Assembly: GCA_037447655.1 (NCBI GenBank)
Contig: JBBHKE010001973.1
Coordinates: 459,454-523,453 of the forward strand
Direction of reading: 5' to 3'
DNA from: Zygnema cylindricum
Lineage: Eukaryota > Streptophyta > Zygnematophyceae > Zygnematales > Zygnemataceae
DNA length: 64,000 nt
In this document: piece by piece, positions 1 to 10,177 of the stretch
Layout: each line of letters opens with the position of its first letter
How positions within the stretch are numbered: position 1 is the first letter of the stretch
The notes under the pieces: model-generated
Told to the model about the DNA's origin: nothing
Databases searched by the model: none
The model's input: the letters and a program-made list of their open reading frames with translations, nothing else
Program-made: the position numbers and the translations under genes

Positions 1-162
1 TCATTGTTTTCTATAAAACATATCTTAAAAGTTTGGAAACAACAATTGTTCATTCCACTAACAATTTACAAGAATGGGATTAATGATCATCCCCAGTATC
101 TCCTGTAGCCACTTTTCACCTTTGCCTTTCACCAAACACCCCTCCAACAATTATCCACTTAC

Positions 163-315
163 ATAGATGTTCTATTCATTTCTTTCGGTATTGATGTTTT
201 ATCAAGTTACATTGACCTCCATGTATCAGTCAAATCCAGCCGTTGTTAACTTCCAAAAGTGGAATATCATCACTATTCTCCTCATAATCCATCACCATTC
301 CCTTCATCATTCCCT
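163..315 (-). other. Downstream spliced exon of mTERF copy A
   Basis: On the minus strand an acceptor (TTTTGCAG, AG at 316-317) is followed by AGGGAATGATGAAGGGAATG and closed by a GTAAGTGG donor at 157-162. The same acceptor-exon-donor arrangement lies 3' of each of the other four copies, which is strong evidence for splicing. In this copy a frame stays open from the acceptor for about 29 codons, reaching a TGA near 227-229, so it could supply an alternative C-terminus; elsewhere it looks like 3' UTR. Confidence 0.5.
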
Positions 316-601
316 CTGCAAAAACAACCACAAACCTCCCAATTAGTTCACTCTCCCGACATTGTACTAAATCATGAAGAAGTCGCCAAAACAGGTAAAG
401 AAGAATTGTGAAAAAAAAGAAAGCAAGAATATACATACATACATGGGTTTTTGGAGTTTTTTAGCGTTTTAAAGCGCTTTTTTATTATTCATCTCTTGTC
501 AAAACTGCACCAAATATTTGCAAGATCCACTACAGCTCTAAAAATATAAAAAAGCGATGTGGACAGTGAGGTGGAAACAAGAAGTAAGAAGGCGTGATTT
601 T

Positions 602-1888
602 TTACCACTCACATTGCTTCCGGAAATGAATTCCAAACTTTTGTTCAAAACCGTCGTTTGTTAGGCAAAAAATTACCGATAAAGAATGGAGGCTTCCCTC
701 AATATTGGCCCTGATAAGAGAATTATGACGTAGTTTTAAGCGTTTTTCAAGAGAGTACGTAAGAACCGATGGATTTGCCGCCACATCCTCTATACTGCGT
801 CCCATTTCCTTCAGCAAAAAGTCCAATTTTGGGCTGATAGTATTCCAAGAAAGGCCCAGAAGTCCTGGTTGAGCCTGCACCAATTTCAAGCATCTCTCTT
901 CTCCAAAATATTGTTGAAGTTGTTTATAAGTATTTTTTATTGTGGAAAGAGGAACCAAGAGAATGGACGGCTGTTTCAGCAAAACACGTTCCGAAGTATC
1001 TGTGCCAAACAACTCCTTTATACCAATGGCAGTTTCTTGCAAAGCTTGACTCTTTCTACAGGCAATACTAGGAAATCTTCTAAGTGCATCACTACCTCGT
1101 TGATCCGGGAAAATGCCTTTGACAGTCTCTACCCCTTCTTTAATGGTTTTATCGCTAAGTGAGATCACAATCGGAAACTTTTCCACCATGCCAGTAGTAA
1201 TAGGACAACCTACATTTGACCACAACTGCACTTTGGATTCGAGCCTAGCTGGAAGAATGCCTAAAATTGCCGGCAGTCGACTGACAACTTTCCCTAAATT
1301 CTGTACTTTCAGAGAGTCCCGGAGATAGTTGAATACGGCCTCATGCTGCTCATCTGAATAAGAGAGGATTACCTGATTAGTATCTCTCTCAATAACATTA
1401 AGGAACTGCTCTGAGTTGATGCCATACCGACTGAAAACAGCCGCCTTTCGAAGAATATGATGCTTATTTCTTACTAAGGAAACATTTCTTTTCTTCAAAA
1501 TCCTCTCCAACTGAGCTCTGCCGCAACCCAGACTTAGCAGAATTTCTGTGACATCTGCCACGTCGGATTCTAAAACTGCTTCTTGATGCCTAACCTTTGC
1601 CACATCATTGCGTACCGTTATCGTGTCACGTCCTGGTTTTGTGACGTGACGTTCCCCGCCACCCGCCTTGGACTGGTCGTTGGCCTCGCTAGGGGCCTTA
1701 AGTAGGCGGCCAGGGAAACAGTGCAGGCAGGCGAACTGCTGCCAAGAGGAGTGGTGGGGGACGGCTGGCTTGGCTTGTGGCACGTGTGGAGGGAGAGCTG
1801 GCGGCCGGCTGGACGGAGAGAGCAAAGCGAGGAGAGAAGCGAGAGAGCGAGAGAACGGACCACGGAGGCGCAGGGACGCCCAGGCCAT
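602..1888 (-). CDS. mTERF-like protein, copy A
   Basis: This 428-codon exon begins at an ATG (1886-1888) in the same context, MAWASLR, as the paralogues. Residues 1-60 are rich in Ser, Arg, Pro, Ala and Leu with almost no acidic residues, which is typical of a mitochondrial or plastid presequence. From about residue 110 to 410 it shows degenerate mTERF repeats of about 35 residues: LLSLGCGRAQLERILKK, then repeats built around P-x-(I/L)-L, ending TYSLEKRLKLRHNSL. mTERF proteins form a superhelix that binds organellar nucleic acid and affects transcription, splicing or translation; the target here is unknown. It is the most diverged of the five copies. A perfect GTGAGT donor lies in frame at 607-612, so the last two codons (EW) are probably intronic and the true C-terminus continues in a later exon. 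Family assignment is secure, function is not. Confidence 0.82.
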   Translation of the reverse strand: MAWASLRLRGPFSRSLASLLALLSPSSRPPALPPHVPQAKPAVPHHSSWQQFACLHCFPGRLLKAPSEANDQSKAGGGERHVTKPGRDTITVRNDVAKVRHQEAVLESDVADVTEILLSLGCGRAQLERILKKRNVSLVRNKHHILRKAAVFSRYGINSEQFLNVIERDTNQVILSYSDEQHEAVFNYLRDSLKVQNLGKVVSRLPAILGILPARLESKVQLWSNVGCPITTGMVEKFPIVISLSDKTIKEGVETVKGIFPDQRGSDALRRFPSIACRKSQALQETAIGIKELFGTDTSERVLLKQPSILLVPLSTIKNTYKQLQQYFGEERCLKLVQAQPGLLGLSWNTISPKLDFLLKEMGRSIEDVAANPSVLTYSLEKRLKLRHNSLIRANIEGSLHSLSVIFCLTNDGFEQKFGIHFRKQCEW

Positions 1889-1990
1889 CAGAGTGGAAAT
1901 GGAGAATGAGAGGGAGGAGGAGAGAGGGAAGAGAGGTGGAGGGAAGAGAGGTGGAGGGAAGAGAATGTGGAGAAAAATTGGCGGCTAAAT

Positions 1991-2024
1991 ATTCAAAATG
2001 TAAGCATACATCACGGCCATCTAT
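1991..2024 (-). promoter_or_regulatory. Conserved upstream block of mTERF copy A
   Basis: Read on the plus strand, AAAATGTAAGCA followed after a few bases by CGGCCATCTA. Related blocks lie about 70-110 bp upstream of the ATG of copies B to E, so it is a candidate core promoter or transcription start region. This copy is the most diverged. Confidence 0.4.
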
Positions 2025-2046
2025 ATTAGCGACATGGCAGCTACAG

Positions 2047-2937
2047 TACACAGTGTTATCGCTTTTAGTGTTAATTTTTTTTCTCCACTTAAAATATTTT
2101 TTTTCCGTGCACACATGTCGGATTTTCGGTGGGAGACAGCCAATCGGAAAGTGGGAATCCTACCTTTCAATCGCAACCGTCGGATTAATAATCTGACGAC
2201 TGTGCAAAGAGAAAAGATGTTTTAGCTCAGAAAAGAAACATTAAGGGTATGGTTACATCAGGAGGTCTCTGTAATAGTACGGACAACAAAATTTCTGTAT
2301 TACAGAGGCCTCGGTTACATCGCGTATCGTCTGTAAATAAGTTTTTATATACGTGTTCTGATTTGAGTGGCTCCACGAAAGTCGACGATCAAATCTCTAA
2401 AATCTTCCAAGATTTGGAAACCGACCATTTTCGTATGGAATTCCGTACTTGCGTATTACGTACGTGTACTTCGCAAGTGTACCGCGTCAATGTACCTCAG
2501 AGATCTCCTTCACTCTGATGACTTTCAGGGAAAAACCGTATTTCTTTTCGGCAAAGATTTTACGGTCACCTTGTCCGAAAGCATGTGACTTTGGGGACGT
2601 GTGAAAATTTTCATTTTTCATCGACGCCCGTGTCTATCGTCCAGGTGTAGCAAATTGACTGGTTCTGTATTGGTGAACCCACCTCCGCGAGGTGGGTTCA
2701 CCAATACAGAGGCGGATGGAGCGATTGCTTCGCAGATGAAGACCAAAATGTAATCGGACGGTCGATGTCTTCTCCGGGATACTTGGAGAATCCTAATCTT
2801 ATTTTCTGTAATGTTGTTTTCAAGAAACTCACGAAAATATAGTACGGCATGGTACGGTCAAGTACAAAATTCTGTATTAAACCTCACTTTTCGTCTGATG
2901 TAACCATACCCTAACACTAATGGCGATACACGTTGCA
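2047..2937. mobile_element. TA-flanked CACCG-end MITE, interrupted by a second MITE
   Basis: Plus-strand sequence from 2047 (TACACAGTGTTATCGC, then TTTAGTGTTAA) pairs with CACTAATGGCGATACACG near 2915-2933. The internal CCGTGCACACATGTCGGATT matches the MITEs at 7320, 22834, 29295 and 59675. A separate element (2245-2911) is inserted close to its 3' end. The terminal bases are decayed. Confidence 0.65.
2245..2911. mobile_element. PIF/Harbinger-like MITE nested in the preceding element
   Basis: Perfect terminal inverted repeats GGGTATGGTTACATCA and its complement are flanked by the 3-bp duplication TAA (2242-2244 and 2912-2914). A TWA duplication and GGG ends are hallmarks of the PIF/Harbinger (Tourist) class. 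The 667-bp element has no transposase, so it is non-autonomous. An internal dyad (GGTGAACCCACC and complement) lies near 2671-2706. Confidence 0.75.
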
Positions 2938-3200
2938 GTAGACTACAGTACAGTGAAATGGGCTGACTTTATTAAAAAGCGCGATGGTAAACCATCTGAG
3001 TCCATGGGAACAAAAGAGAAGTAGCACGGCAAAAACTGAAAAACTACATGTTGGGGGAAAAAACAAAAATAATAAGCAAGGCAAAAGCAACGAAAACACG
3101 AAATGACAGCTAGTAGACGGAAAACACCCAAAAAAGCAAAAAACAACAAACGAAACACCAAAAGAAAGAGCTAACACCTAACAACAAAACCCCAACATAA

Positions 3201-3851
3201 CTAAAAATCTACGCAAAGCAACCACGTAAGTCCCCGAACCCCGGAGGAGCACGAGGAGGGGAGTTCCGGGACAGGTCGACGATCCATAGCCGCAATAGAC
3301 GATCCAAGTAAGATAGAAGCCTGCACTCGCTGAAGGGCCACTGATAAACATTGACGATAAAAGGAAGTAAGTACTGAAACTGAAGGGCTCCCAGGTCCCC
3401 GCCGCTCAAACGAACGCCGACCACAAGCACGGAGAAACTCGTCCAAAGCCACACCCAAACAACCAAATATCTCCACCGCCATCGGAATGAAACCATCCAT
3501 AGCATCGCGATGGGCATAATCACGCTCCTTCCTCCTAGCCGCATCGCGTGCGGCCACGCCCACATGTCGAGCTGCCCGACTGACAACAGTATCAGAAGTA
3601 GGGTTTGCCAAAACAACGTCACCAAATGTACGACGCGCACCATCAAGTAATACAATGTCAATCCGACGAGAAGGAATAATGTGGGAAACTTCCCAAAGGA
3701 CAGAATATCCTCCCTCGGAAGCGAAAGTAGCAATGGTGTCTCGAATCGTGTCGTGCGCCTGAATGAACTCGCCTCCGTGGGAGCAACGAAGCAAATGAAT
3801 GCCGTCGGGATCCAAAACGTGGTCACAAGAGCAAACAAGAGAGCCAAGCAA
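3201..3851 (-). pseudogene. LINE-1 CCHC knuckle and endonuclease-like C-terminus
   Basis: 216 codons. A knuckle C-x-C-x9-H-x3-C (CSCDHVLDPDGIHLLRC) is followed by IPSRRIDIVLLDGARRTFGD, where two aspartates are 13 positions apart, matching the PD-(x12-14)-D core of the restriction-like endonuclease of R2, NeSL and CRE-type LINEs. The tail (GCLGVALDEFLRACGRR) is conserved in all four copies. Inferred role: nicking the target to prime reverse transcription. Confidence 0.65.
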
Positions 3852-4058
3852 AGGTGGGTGAGGGAGGCCAAGCCGGAACCTAAGGGCTATGGTGAATTGA
3901 GCCGGGGTGAATCAAAGGGTAACTAAGATAGGAATAGCCAATAGCCAAGCTCCGGAACTAGGTCCGCCACAGGAAAGAAAGCGTGCACGCAAAGTATCAC
4001 AAGGAAGCGCCTCGAGAAGCTCGGACTTAATAGCGGCGACAACCTTGTCAGAAATGGA

Positions 4059-5394
4059 TTACTGAACACGTGCAACCGATGTCGAAACAAGAGTGGAAAG
4101 AACTGGCAGATCCGCTATAGCAGCAGGAGTAAGAGAACGAGATGCATCGAGAAGGGACCGCTGGAAGGCGAGCACACCGTTTGAAACTCGGGGTACAACA
4201 GTAGCAAGAATAGGAGTGTCCCCAGCCAAAAAACGATAGACAATAGTAGAGGCAACAAGGCACCAACTTCCCAAATAGGCAGCTGGAGCAACACGGGACG
4301 TCGATAGTAAACCCAAACCAACTGCAGAGACTAGAAGACTGGCGTGAATACGGGGTGCAGGCCTAGACTCACGATCAAAAGCCCCACCACCTAACAAAGT
4401 ATGAAGGACGTCCATGAGCCGATCGTCAAATGCAGAAAGGGACAACACAAAAGTAGGAGTGGGAGGGGAAGTACGAGTAAGGTAGGAGGGACGATGAGGG
4501 AAACACAGGGTAAAAAGAGCGAAAGCCACTTGGGGATCGGAAAGGTTAGGAAGGTCATCCACATGGGACAAATCTGTCTGAAGAGCATTATCAAGAAATT
4601 GTTTGATGTATATTTCAGAACCGAGAGGGCAACCTAACACACGAATGCCTTCTGATGGAGGAGGAATCTGAAAACCAGGAGGTGGAATGAAAGAAGGAGG
4701 AAAAGCACTAGGGGACCACACAACACACTTAGTGGGTTGGACAAAAAGATTGAGTTCGGCCAAACGATCCTTGAAAAAGGTATAGGCCGGTATAACTTGG
4801 TCCCAAGGACCGATAATGTGTGTGTCGTCCGCAACAGAAGGGAAGAGGCAAGATGGAAAAGCGGCCGCGGAAGCTCGGAGGGCTCGGTAATGAGCAAGGG
4901 CAAACAAAGGGCCTTCAAGTGGATCGCCCTGACGAGTGCCGGTTGTGGAAGAAAGTGGGACCAAATCACCATCAATGGAAAAGGAGAGGCTGCTGCTCAA
5001 AGAATAAAAGGCCCTCACAAAAGGAAATATCTGGACAATTGGAGAAGGTGCAGCCATAAGCTCGGAAAAAATGCCATTACGATCCACTGTATTGAAAGCA
5101 TTAGAAATAATCCGGATGGGCATCCAACAACGCTCGGATCCCGTGGACCACAGCTTCACAACCTCCCCGGGTTGCCACTCCAAACTGATGAGGAGAGAAA
5201 TAATCATGGAAAGCGGGCTGGAGCTGGATGCATATGGCACGGGCCACCAATCGGTACAACACCTCGCCCACGGCAATAGGACGGATTCCCCCATTGGGTT
5301 TGGTGACAGCTACAAGGCGGGAGGCCGTAAGGAGATCACATATACGAGAGGGAACAGTACCACCGGCAATAAGAGAACAAACTCGAAAAAACAC
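4059..5394 (-). pseudogene. LINE-1 reverse transcriptase
   Basis: Two overlapping frames make up the RT. 5101-5394 carries KPNGGIRPIAVGEVLYRL and the conserved GVATRGGCEAVVHG. The 4059-5294 frame takes over near 5090 with NAFNTVD, then TGTRQGDPLEGPLFALAH and the catalytic VADDTHIIG (the usual F/YxDD box is ADD here), followed by the thumb region. One frameshift separates fingers and palm, so the enzyme is broken. It is colinear with LINE-3 over its whole length. Confidence 0.75.
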
Positions 5395-5519
5395 ATCAAA
5401 ACCTCAGGCACTTGATTTCGGAGGCAAAACGTCGCGAAATAACTCATAAACTGTGCCCGATGGACCCCCTGCTGAAAGATGTGGAGAAGTCGTAAGGGCT
5501 TTAATGAAAGTGTCACGAT

Positions 5520-6299
5520 CTAGGATAAAACAATCTGATGGCCCAAAGGTGTGAATAGAGGGGGACTGAGGGGTGGGAGCCGGTGGATAGAGAGATCGAA
5601 GAATCTCAATAGTCTCAGTAGACCGAGGAGCAGGATTAAACGATTGGAGGGCGCGAACCGCTCGAGAGAGCTCACCAACTCGGCCCAAATGAACCGCATA
5701 ATGATAAGAGGATGGTACATCTGAAGTCCTAGATCTACCACGTGGTGTGAAGGAAGCACTCGCAACTCGATCCTCGTGCTCGGCGTGAAGGGCCTTCCAA
5801 TCACCTCGAAGGAATCGTCGCAGCGAGCCATAGTTTCTCGGGCCCCGCTACCACCTCCACAGCGTGGTAAGACTAGAACCCAAAGAGAAAACATGAAAAG
5901 GAGGTGCCAAGGTCGAACATCCGTGGGATCGGAACAAATAAAGGTCAAAGGGAGGTGGAGGGCGTCTTGTACTATGATCCGCACAGCCATGGGGATCCGC
6001 GTGTATAATCGTGGACGGGGTGATCCCAAATCATACGCTCCAAGCACGTCTAATTCGCGTACAAATGCCCAATCTCCGCTTGTAGGTCCGGATGGGAGTG
6101 CGGTGGAAGGAAGGGTACTAGAGGCCGGGCCTCCCTGGGCCAAAAATCGTTGACAACTCTTTTTATGCCGGGAAATACCGGCACCCGCAGCGAAATGGTT
6201 ATGGCACCCAGTACATTCTATCCGTTTTGAGGCTTGATGGCGAGGTTTAGGTGGAGGAGATGAGAGAGAGAGAGGGGGCGAGGATGCTTGGCCGGCCAT
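5520..6299 (-). pseudogene. LINE-1 N-terminal region with zinc finger
   Basis: Open frame from an ATG at 6299 (MAGQASSPP), preceded by a Ser/Pro/Leu-rich leader in the same frame. The finger reads C-x2-C-x12-H-x4-C (CTGCHNHF then SRHKKSC), comparable with the N-terminal fingers of R2-type LINEs that contact target DNA. The frame shifts near 5800; conserved sequence continues in another frame at 5404-5688 (HLGRVGELSRAVRAL). Confidence 0.65.
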
Positions 6300-6439
6300 A
6301 GTTATTGAATGAGAGGGTGATGCATGAGAATTGTGAGAGGGAGAGGAAAGGGAAAGTGGGAAGGGGGAAAGAAAACCACGAGAAATAGATGGTGAAAATG
6401 GTAGTGGGACGGAACCAGGAGGGGTGGGGTCCGTACCAT

Positions 6440-7319
6440 TTTGCGTACGGTCCACCGTACTTCACCTGTGCGGTATATGTACGGACAACCGTTTCTTGCG
6501 ATATATATCGCGATAATTTATGTTGGTCGCGGTACGATATATCGAGGACTTTGCTCGATCGATATTCGATATATCGAATATTGAAATTATCGCGATATGA
6601 AACTACCCGATACCCAACATTACTGTACAGTTGCAGCAATTGGCAATTGTACGACTAATCTTCATTTTGGTTCAAGCGTTTATACGGTTTGCTTAAACAT
6701 TTCAGTCATCGCCTCAACGTATGATGACTGACTTGTGTTAAACTGTTTAATCCCAAAGCTGTCGATATTTATATTTTGCTGCCTGTTTAATCGTTTTCCC
6801 CCCTCAAAACAAATAAAAAATGCCTTCTCCCCACTAAAGCATGTGACAAATTATCTGCCTCCTACCACCATGCAATTTTTCCCACATTAAATGGCCAATT
6901 ATACCACACTTAAACATGTTTTTAGCTTAAGAATTGAAAAACTCCAGAAAAACCTCAAAGAGATGACTTGTCCAATCCTATATTTGGAGATACTTTTCAG
7001 CTCTGTTTACCAAACAACGAAAAGTGAACCCTAAAAAAAACACCGAAATTCAAACATAAACAAATCTTGTATATCCCTGTGGAGAAAATTGTCTTGTATA
7101 CATGTGGATTTTTCATCAGCTCTGCCTACAAATCACTGGAAATCTTCCCACACAAAAACACGCACATTTAATACAAGATAAAAAGCACTTGCTCATTTTA
7201 GAGAGCATTTACATGGCCAGATGAGAAACAATTGACATTAATTGACATTTTTTGACATTTCTTAATTGACAGGGCCGCTAAATTAATTAAAAAAGGTACG
7301 CCATAAAGTTGATTTGTAC
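6440..7319. other. Intergenic, dyad-rich then featureless
   Basis: 6480-6610 is packed with TATCGCGATA, CGATATATCG and similar dyads; related sequence recurs at 23780-23900 and 24060-24200. From about 6900 the sequence resembles 29690-29870 (CAGCTCTGTTTAC and TCTTCCCACACAAAAA), the start of the B/C segmental duplication. No gene is seen. Confidence 0.5.
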
Positions 7320-7537
7320 TACACCGCTCAACGTTGTTAGTGTTAAAGTTGTTTGACCACTTAAGACATATTTTCTTCGTGCACACTTGTCGAATTGTCA
7401 ATCCGATGGTTGCTATTGGAAGGCAAGATTCTCACCTTCCTACTGGCCGTCTCTGATTGGCAATCTGACAAGTGTACACGGAGAAAATATGTTTTAAGTG
7501 GCAAAAAAGACTTTAACACATAACTATTAGCGGTATA
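7320..7537. mobile_element. TA-flanked CACCG-end MITE
   Basis: Starts TACACCGCTCAACGTTGTTAG and ends ATAACTATTAGCGGTA, about 218 bp. The arms TATTTTCTTCGTGCACACTTG and GTGTACACGGAGAAAATATG are inverted copies. TA at both ends suggests a Tc1/mariner (Stowaway-like) element. No coding capacity. Confidence 0.75.
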
Positions 7538-8311
7538 GAGTTTGAAGATGCCACTCTTCAAGCATATCCCTTTAAAAGCATCAGTTTTCTCTTGAACGTG
7601 CTTCCAAAAGTCCTAACAAAACAAATGTAAAACAACTGTGACAATTGTAACTTCACAAGGAATCCCTAAAACAGTTAAATCGATGATCAAGTAACCACCG
7701 ACAAAAACATGAAAAGCAGGATATAACCTCTTACTAGGATTTTTATGTTTGCCAATTTTCTATTTATATAAATATAGGAAGTTGTTGTTGTCGTCCTGTG
7801 TTCTTCAATTGTTCCCTAAAAAACACTTCATCTCCTGTTTCCTCACCCGTTCTCTCTCCTAACCCCCTTACCCTTACATGAAAGAGTCATTTGTTCACAA
7901 ATTTTTCGTTTTATCCAATTAAGCCATGAAACATTAGACCGGAAAAAATAAATTTTGAAAACAAGGGAATAGAATAACTAGTCAAAAAACATCGTAAAAA
8001 ACCAAAATCCTTGTTAGATAGACTCGGCTGATGAGTTTGATCCACGAGTCTACTCAGTCAAAAAAAAAAGTTTAGTTTGTATAAATTAATTTTCTTGGTA
8101 CATTGTCTATGGAAACTACCTTTTTGCTAAAAAACCAGCCTTAATTGGATAAAAAGCAGGCATCGTATCAATTTAAAATGTATTAGTAAAGTGGAAAAAT
8201 AATGGAGCTAGTTGAATCGCATAAAATAACATATAAAGAAATACAGAAAAACCCTAAAATTCCTGGTTTAGTTCACTACACGCAGGAACAAAAGGTCGTT
8301 TTTCAATTCAC

Positions 8312-8379
8312 CTGGCATAGAACCTCTATCATCAGCGATGACATCAGCAACAACGTCCTGTGCTCGGCCGGAAGCTCCA
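8312..8379 (-). other. Conserved small downstream exon of mTERF-B
   Basis: Minus strand: acceptor TTGTGCAG, 68 bp, then a GTGAATTG donor. The counterpart in the C unit is 30695-30760. The two keep a similar peptide in one frame (EHRTLLLMSS here, DHRSLLLMSS in C). It may be 3' UTR or an alternative C-terminus. Confidence 0.4.
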
Positions 8380-9602
8380 CTGCACAATCCACCAAGAAAA
8401 CTTCAATAATAATGACTGAAAAAAAGAGAAAATTACAATTAAAGAGTTTCGTTTAATGTCGTTTGTTCCCTTTGAAAGTCATAATTTAACCATGATAAGT
8501 CCCGATAAAATGCTCTGAGTGCTTTACATAAGCAAAAGAAACAGCAGGGATGATAACAAAAGGAACACTAACTCATCGAAGGTAGAGAAGTGCTTTACAT
8601 GTGTTACTTTCAGAAACTATTAAGCTTCAGTAGATGGCATAGATTTCTTTTTGAAAATACTCTGGCACACGCTCACTCATGAGCACAATAAAAACATGAA
8701 TGCTCGCAAACAACCCTAGATGCTACAGTAACACATTATGGTCAGGTTAAGATAAACCAAAGCTGAAACCTAACTTTCAAAAACTGTCTTCAATACTGCC
8801 CCCTGACAAATAATTTTCATGTTTTGAAAGTACAAAAAGAAGGACAACATATTTATTTGACAAAGAATAGACATTTTTTTTTGCCTGGCAGTGGAGGTAA
8901 GTCAAGAGGAACCCATACCAATCCAAACATTCACATATTCCCAAACTTCTACCTGTGACTCGACATTCTCAACATTCCCCTAAAATACGCAAAAACTCAC
9001 AAAATTGTCTGACATGGGTTAAAGTTTCTTCGACTTCAGTTGTCATAGTTGATATTCCACAAGGAAGTTCCAAACATAGGAATTTCAAGAAAACCTCAGC
9101 TTACACATTATACACTGGCCAAGAAAAGAACAAAAAAGAGAAGACATGTGGTTGTCAACACATGATCATGAGCACCTTACTATTTTAAGGAAAGCTTTGT
9201 CGCAAAAGAAGAATTATTATATCATTTTTTCTACAAAATAATACAACAAATACAACTTAAAAGTTGGAAAGAAAAAACCTGTGAACGTTCATCAAGGAGT
9301 ATAATTGTCCAAACTACCATTTTGACAAAAAGGGAAAAGTTAACCTCTTCCAGAAATCAAATTGAACACACTCCATAAGAATCAAAAGCTCCATTTGTAG
9401 CACAACTTTATTTGAACAAAATACTATTGAGGCCGACAACACCACAGAGGTTTGACTTTCTCCATAAAGAACAAGTTGGCTATTCCGATGGCAATGCATT
9501 GTACAATACATCCAGAAAATAAATAACTTCTCCAAGCAAACAGCATCATCCATTGTTCTCAAAATCAACACAACACCACTTCACCAACAATCACACACTT
9601 AC

Positions 9603-9769
9603 GCTGAGGTTATCTTCGGTGAAATTCAGTTTTCCAACAGAAGTGTTTTTCCAAGTCCTACTGGCCGCCAAATATAAGGATTGAACAAATCCAAACAATA
9701 GTAACTTATAAAAATCGAGAGCTTCAAATTTTTATTTGTTCGCCCATCCCATTCCCTTCATCCTCATCT
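9603..9769 (-). other. Downstream spliced exon of mTERF-B
   Basis: Minus strand: TTTTGCAG acceptor, AGATGAGGATGAAGGGAATG, closing at a GTAAGTGTGTGATTG donor (9597-9602). 167 bp, matching the exons of copies D and E in both splice sites. Stop codons occur in frame, so 3' UTR is most likely. Confidence 0.55.
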
Positions 9770-9878
9770 CTGCAAAACACAATCACACATCTCCTACTGA
9801 GGATCATTTTATGCTGGTAAGTGAAAGAAATCATGCGAAATGGTGACGGCCTATGATGCAATACTTGACAACAGGGAG

Positions 9879-9930
9879 GTAGGGAGGGAGGGAAGGAGTG
9901 AGGGAGGAAGGGAGGAGGGAGGAAGGAGCC
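9879..9930. repeat. GGGAGGAA-type purine microsatellite
   Basis: Degenerate GGGAGGGAGGAAGG tract between the downstream exon and the coding exon of mTERF-B. A similar purine tract lies at the equivalent place in the C unit (32080-32165). Confidence 0.7.
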
Positions 9931-10177
9931 AAGGAAGGAAGAGGGTCATCTTCATGGCCTGCATTGTCTTAGTGGCACCAAGCAACAAAAAATTGGAAAA
10001 TTAACGATGGTATCATAAAGATACATGAACAAACAAAGATCGAAGCAAAAACCAAAACGAGGAGCACCAAGCAATAACAAATTGGAAGATTCACGATAGA
10101 ATACAAAAAGATAGGCGAACAGGCGTACAATGATGCTAAAACCAAAATGAAAAAATACTCGAATATCCCACTCACGG

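Larger units (their letters stand above)
2961..6420 (-). mobile_element. LINE-1: degenerate LINE with RT and restriction-like endonuclease
   Basis: A near full-length non-LTR retrotransposon on the minus strand, 5' end near 6420 and 3' end near 2961. The 3' terminus (minus: CCATCGCGCTTTTTAATAAAGTC) is shared with LINE-2 and LINE-3 and contains AATAAA. In order it carries a C2H2-like N-terminal finger, a reverse transcriptase, a CCHC knuckle and an endonuclease-like C-terminus. Several frameshifts split the reading frame, so it is inactive. No apurinic endonuclease domain is seen. The 5' boundary is estimated by comparison with LINE-3. Confidence 0.8.

Noticed and set aside
1668-2196. Arg/Gly/Glu-rich plus-strand frames over the 5' ends of mTERF genes (also at 11034-11553, 33036-33594, 38629-39106 and 45841-46331)
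   Set aside because: Antisense shadows of the GC-rich presequence; open because stop codons are rare in GC-rich DNA.
3209-3871. Hydrophobic 220-codon frame overlapping the LINE-1 endonuclease
   Set aside because: Only the frame carrying the CCHC knuckle and Asp-x12-Asp core is conserved among LINE copies.
8955-9188. Short plus-strand frames in the mTERF-B 3' region (also 8202-8456 and 31103-31354)
   Set aside because: Not conserved between the B and C duplicates at protein level, and opposite to the transcribed strand.
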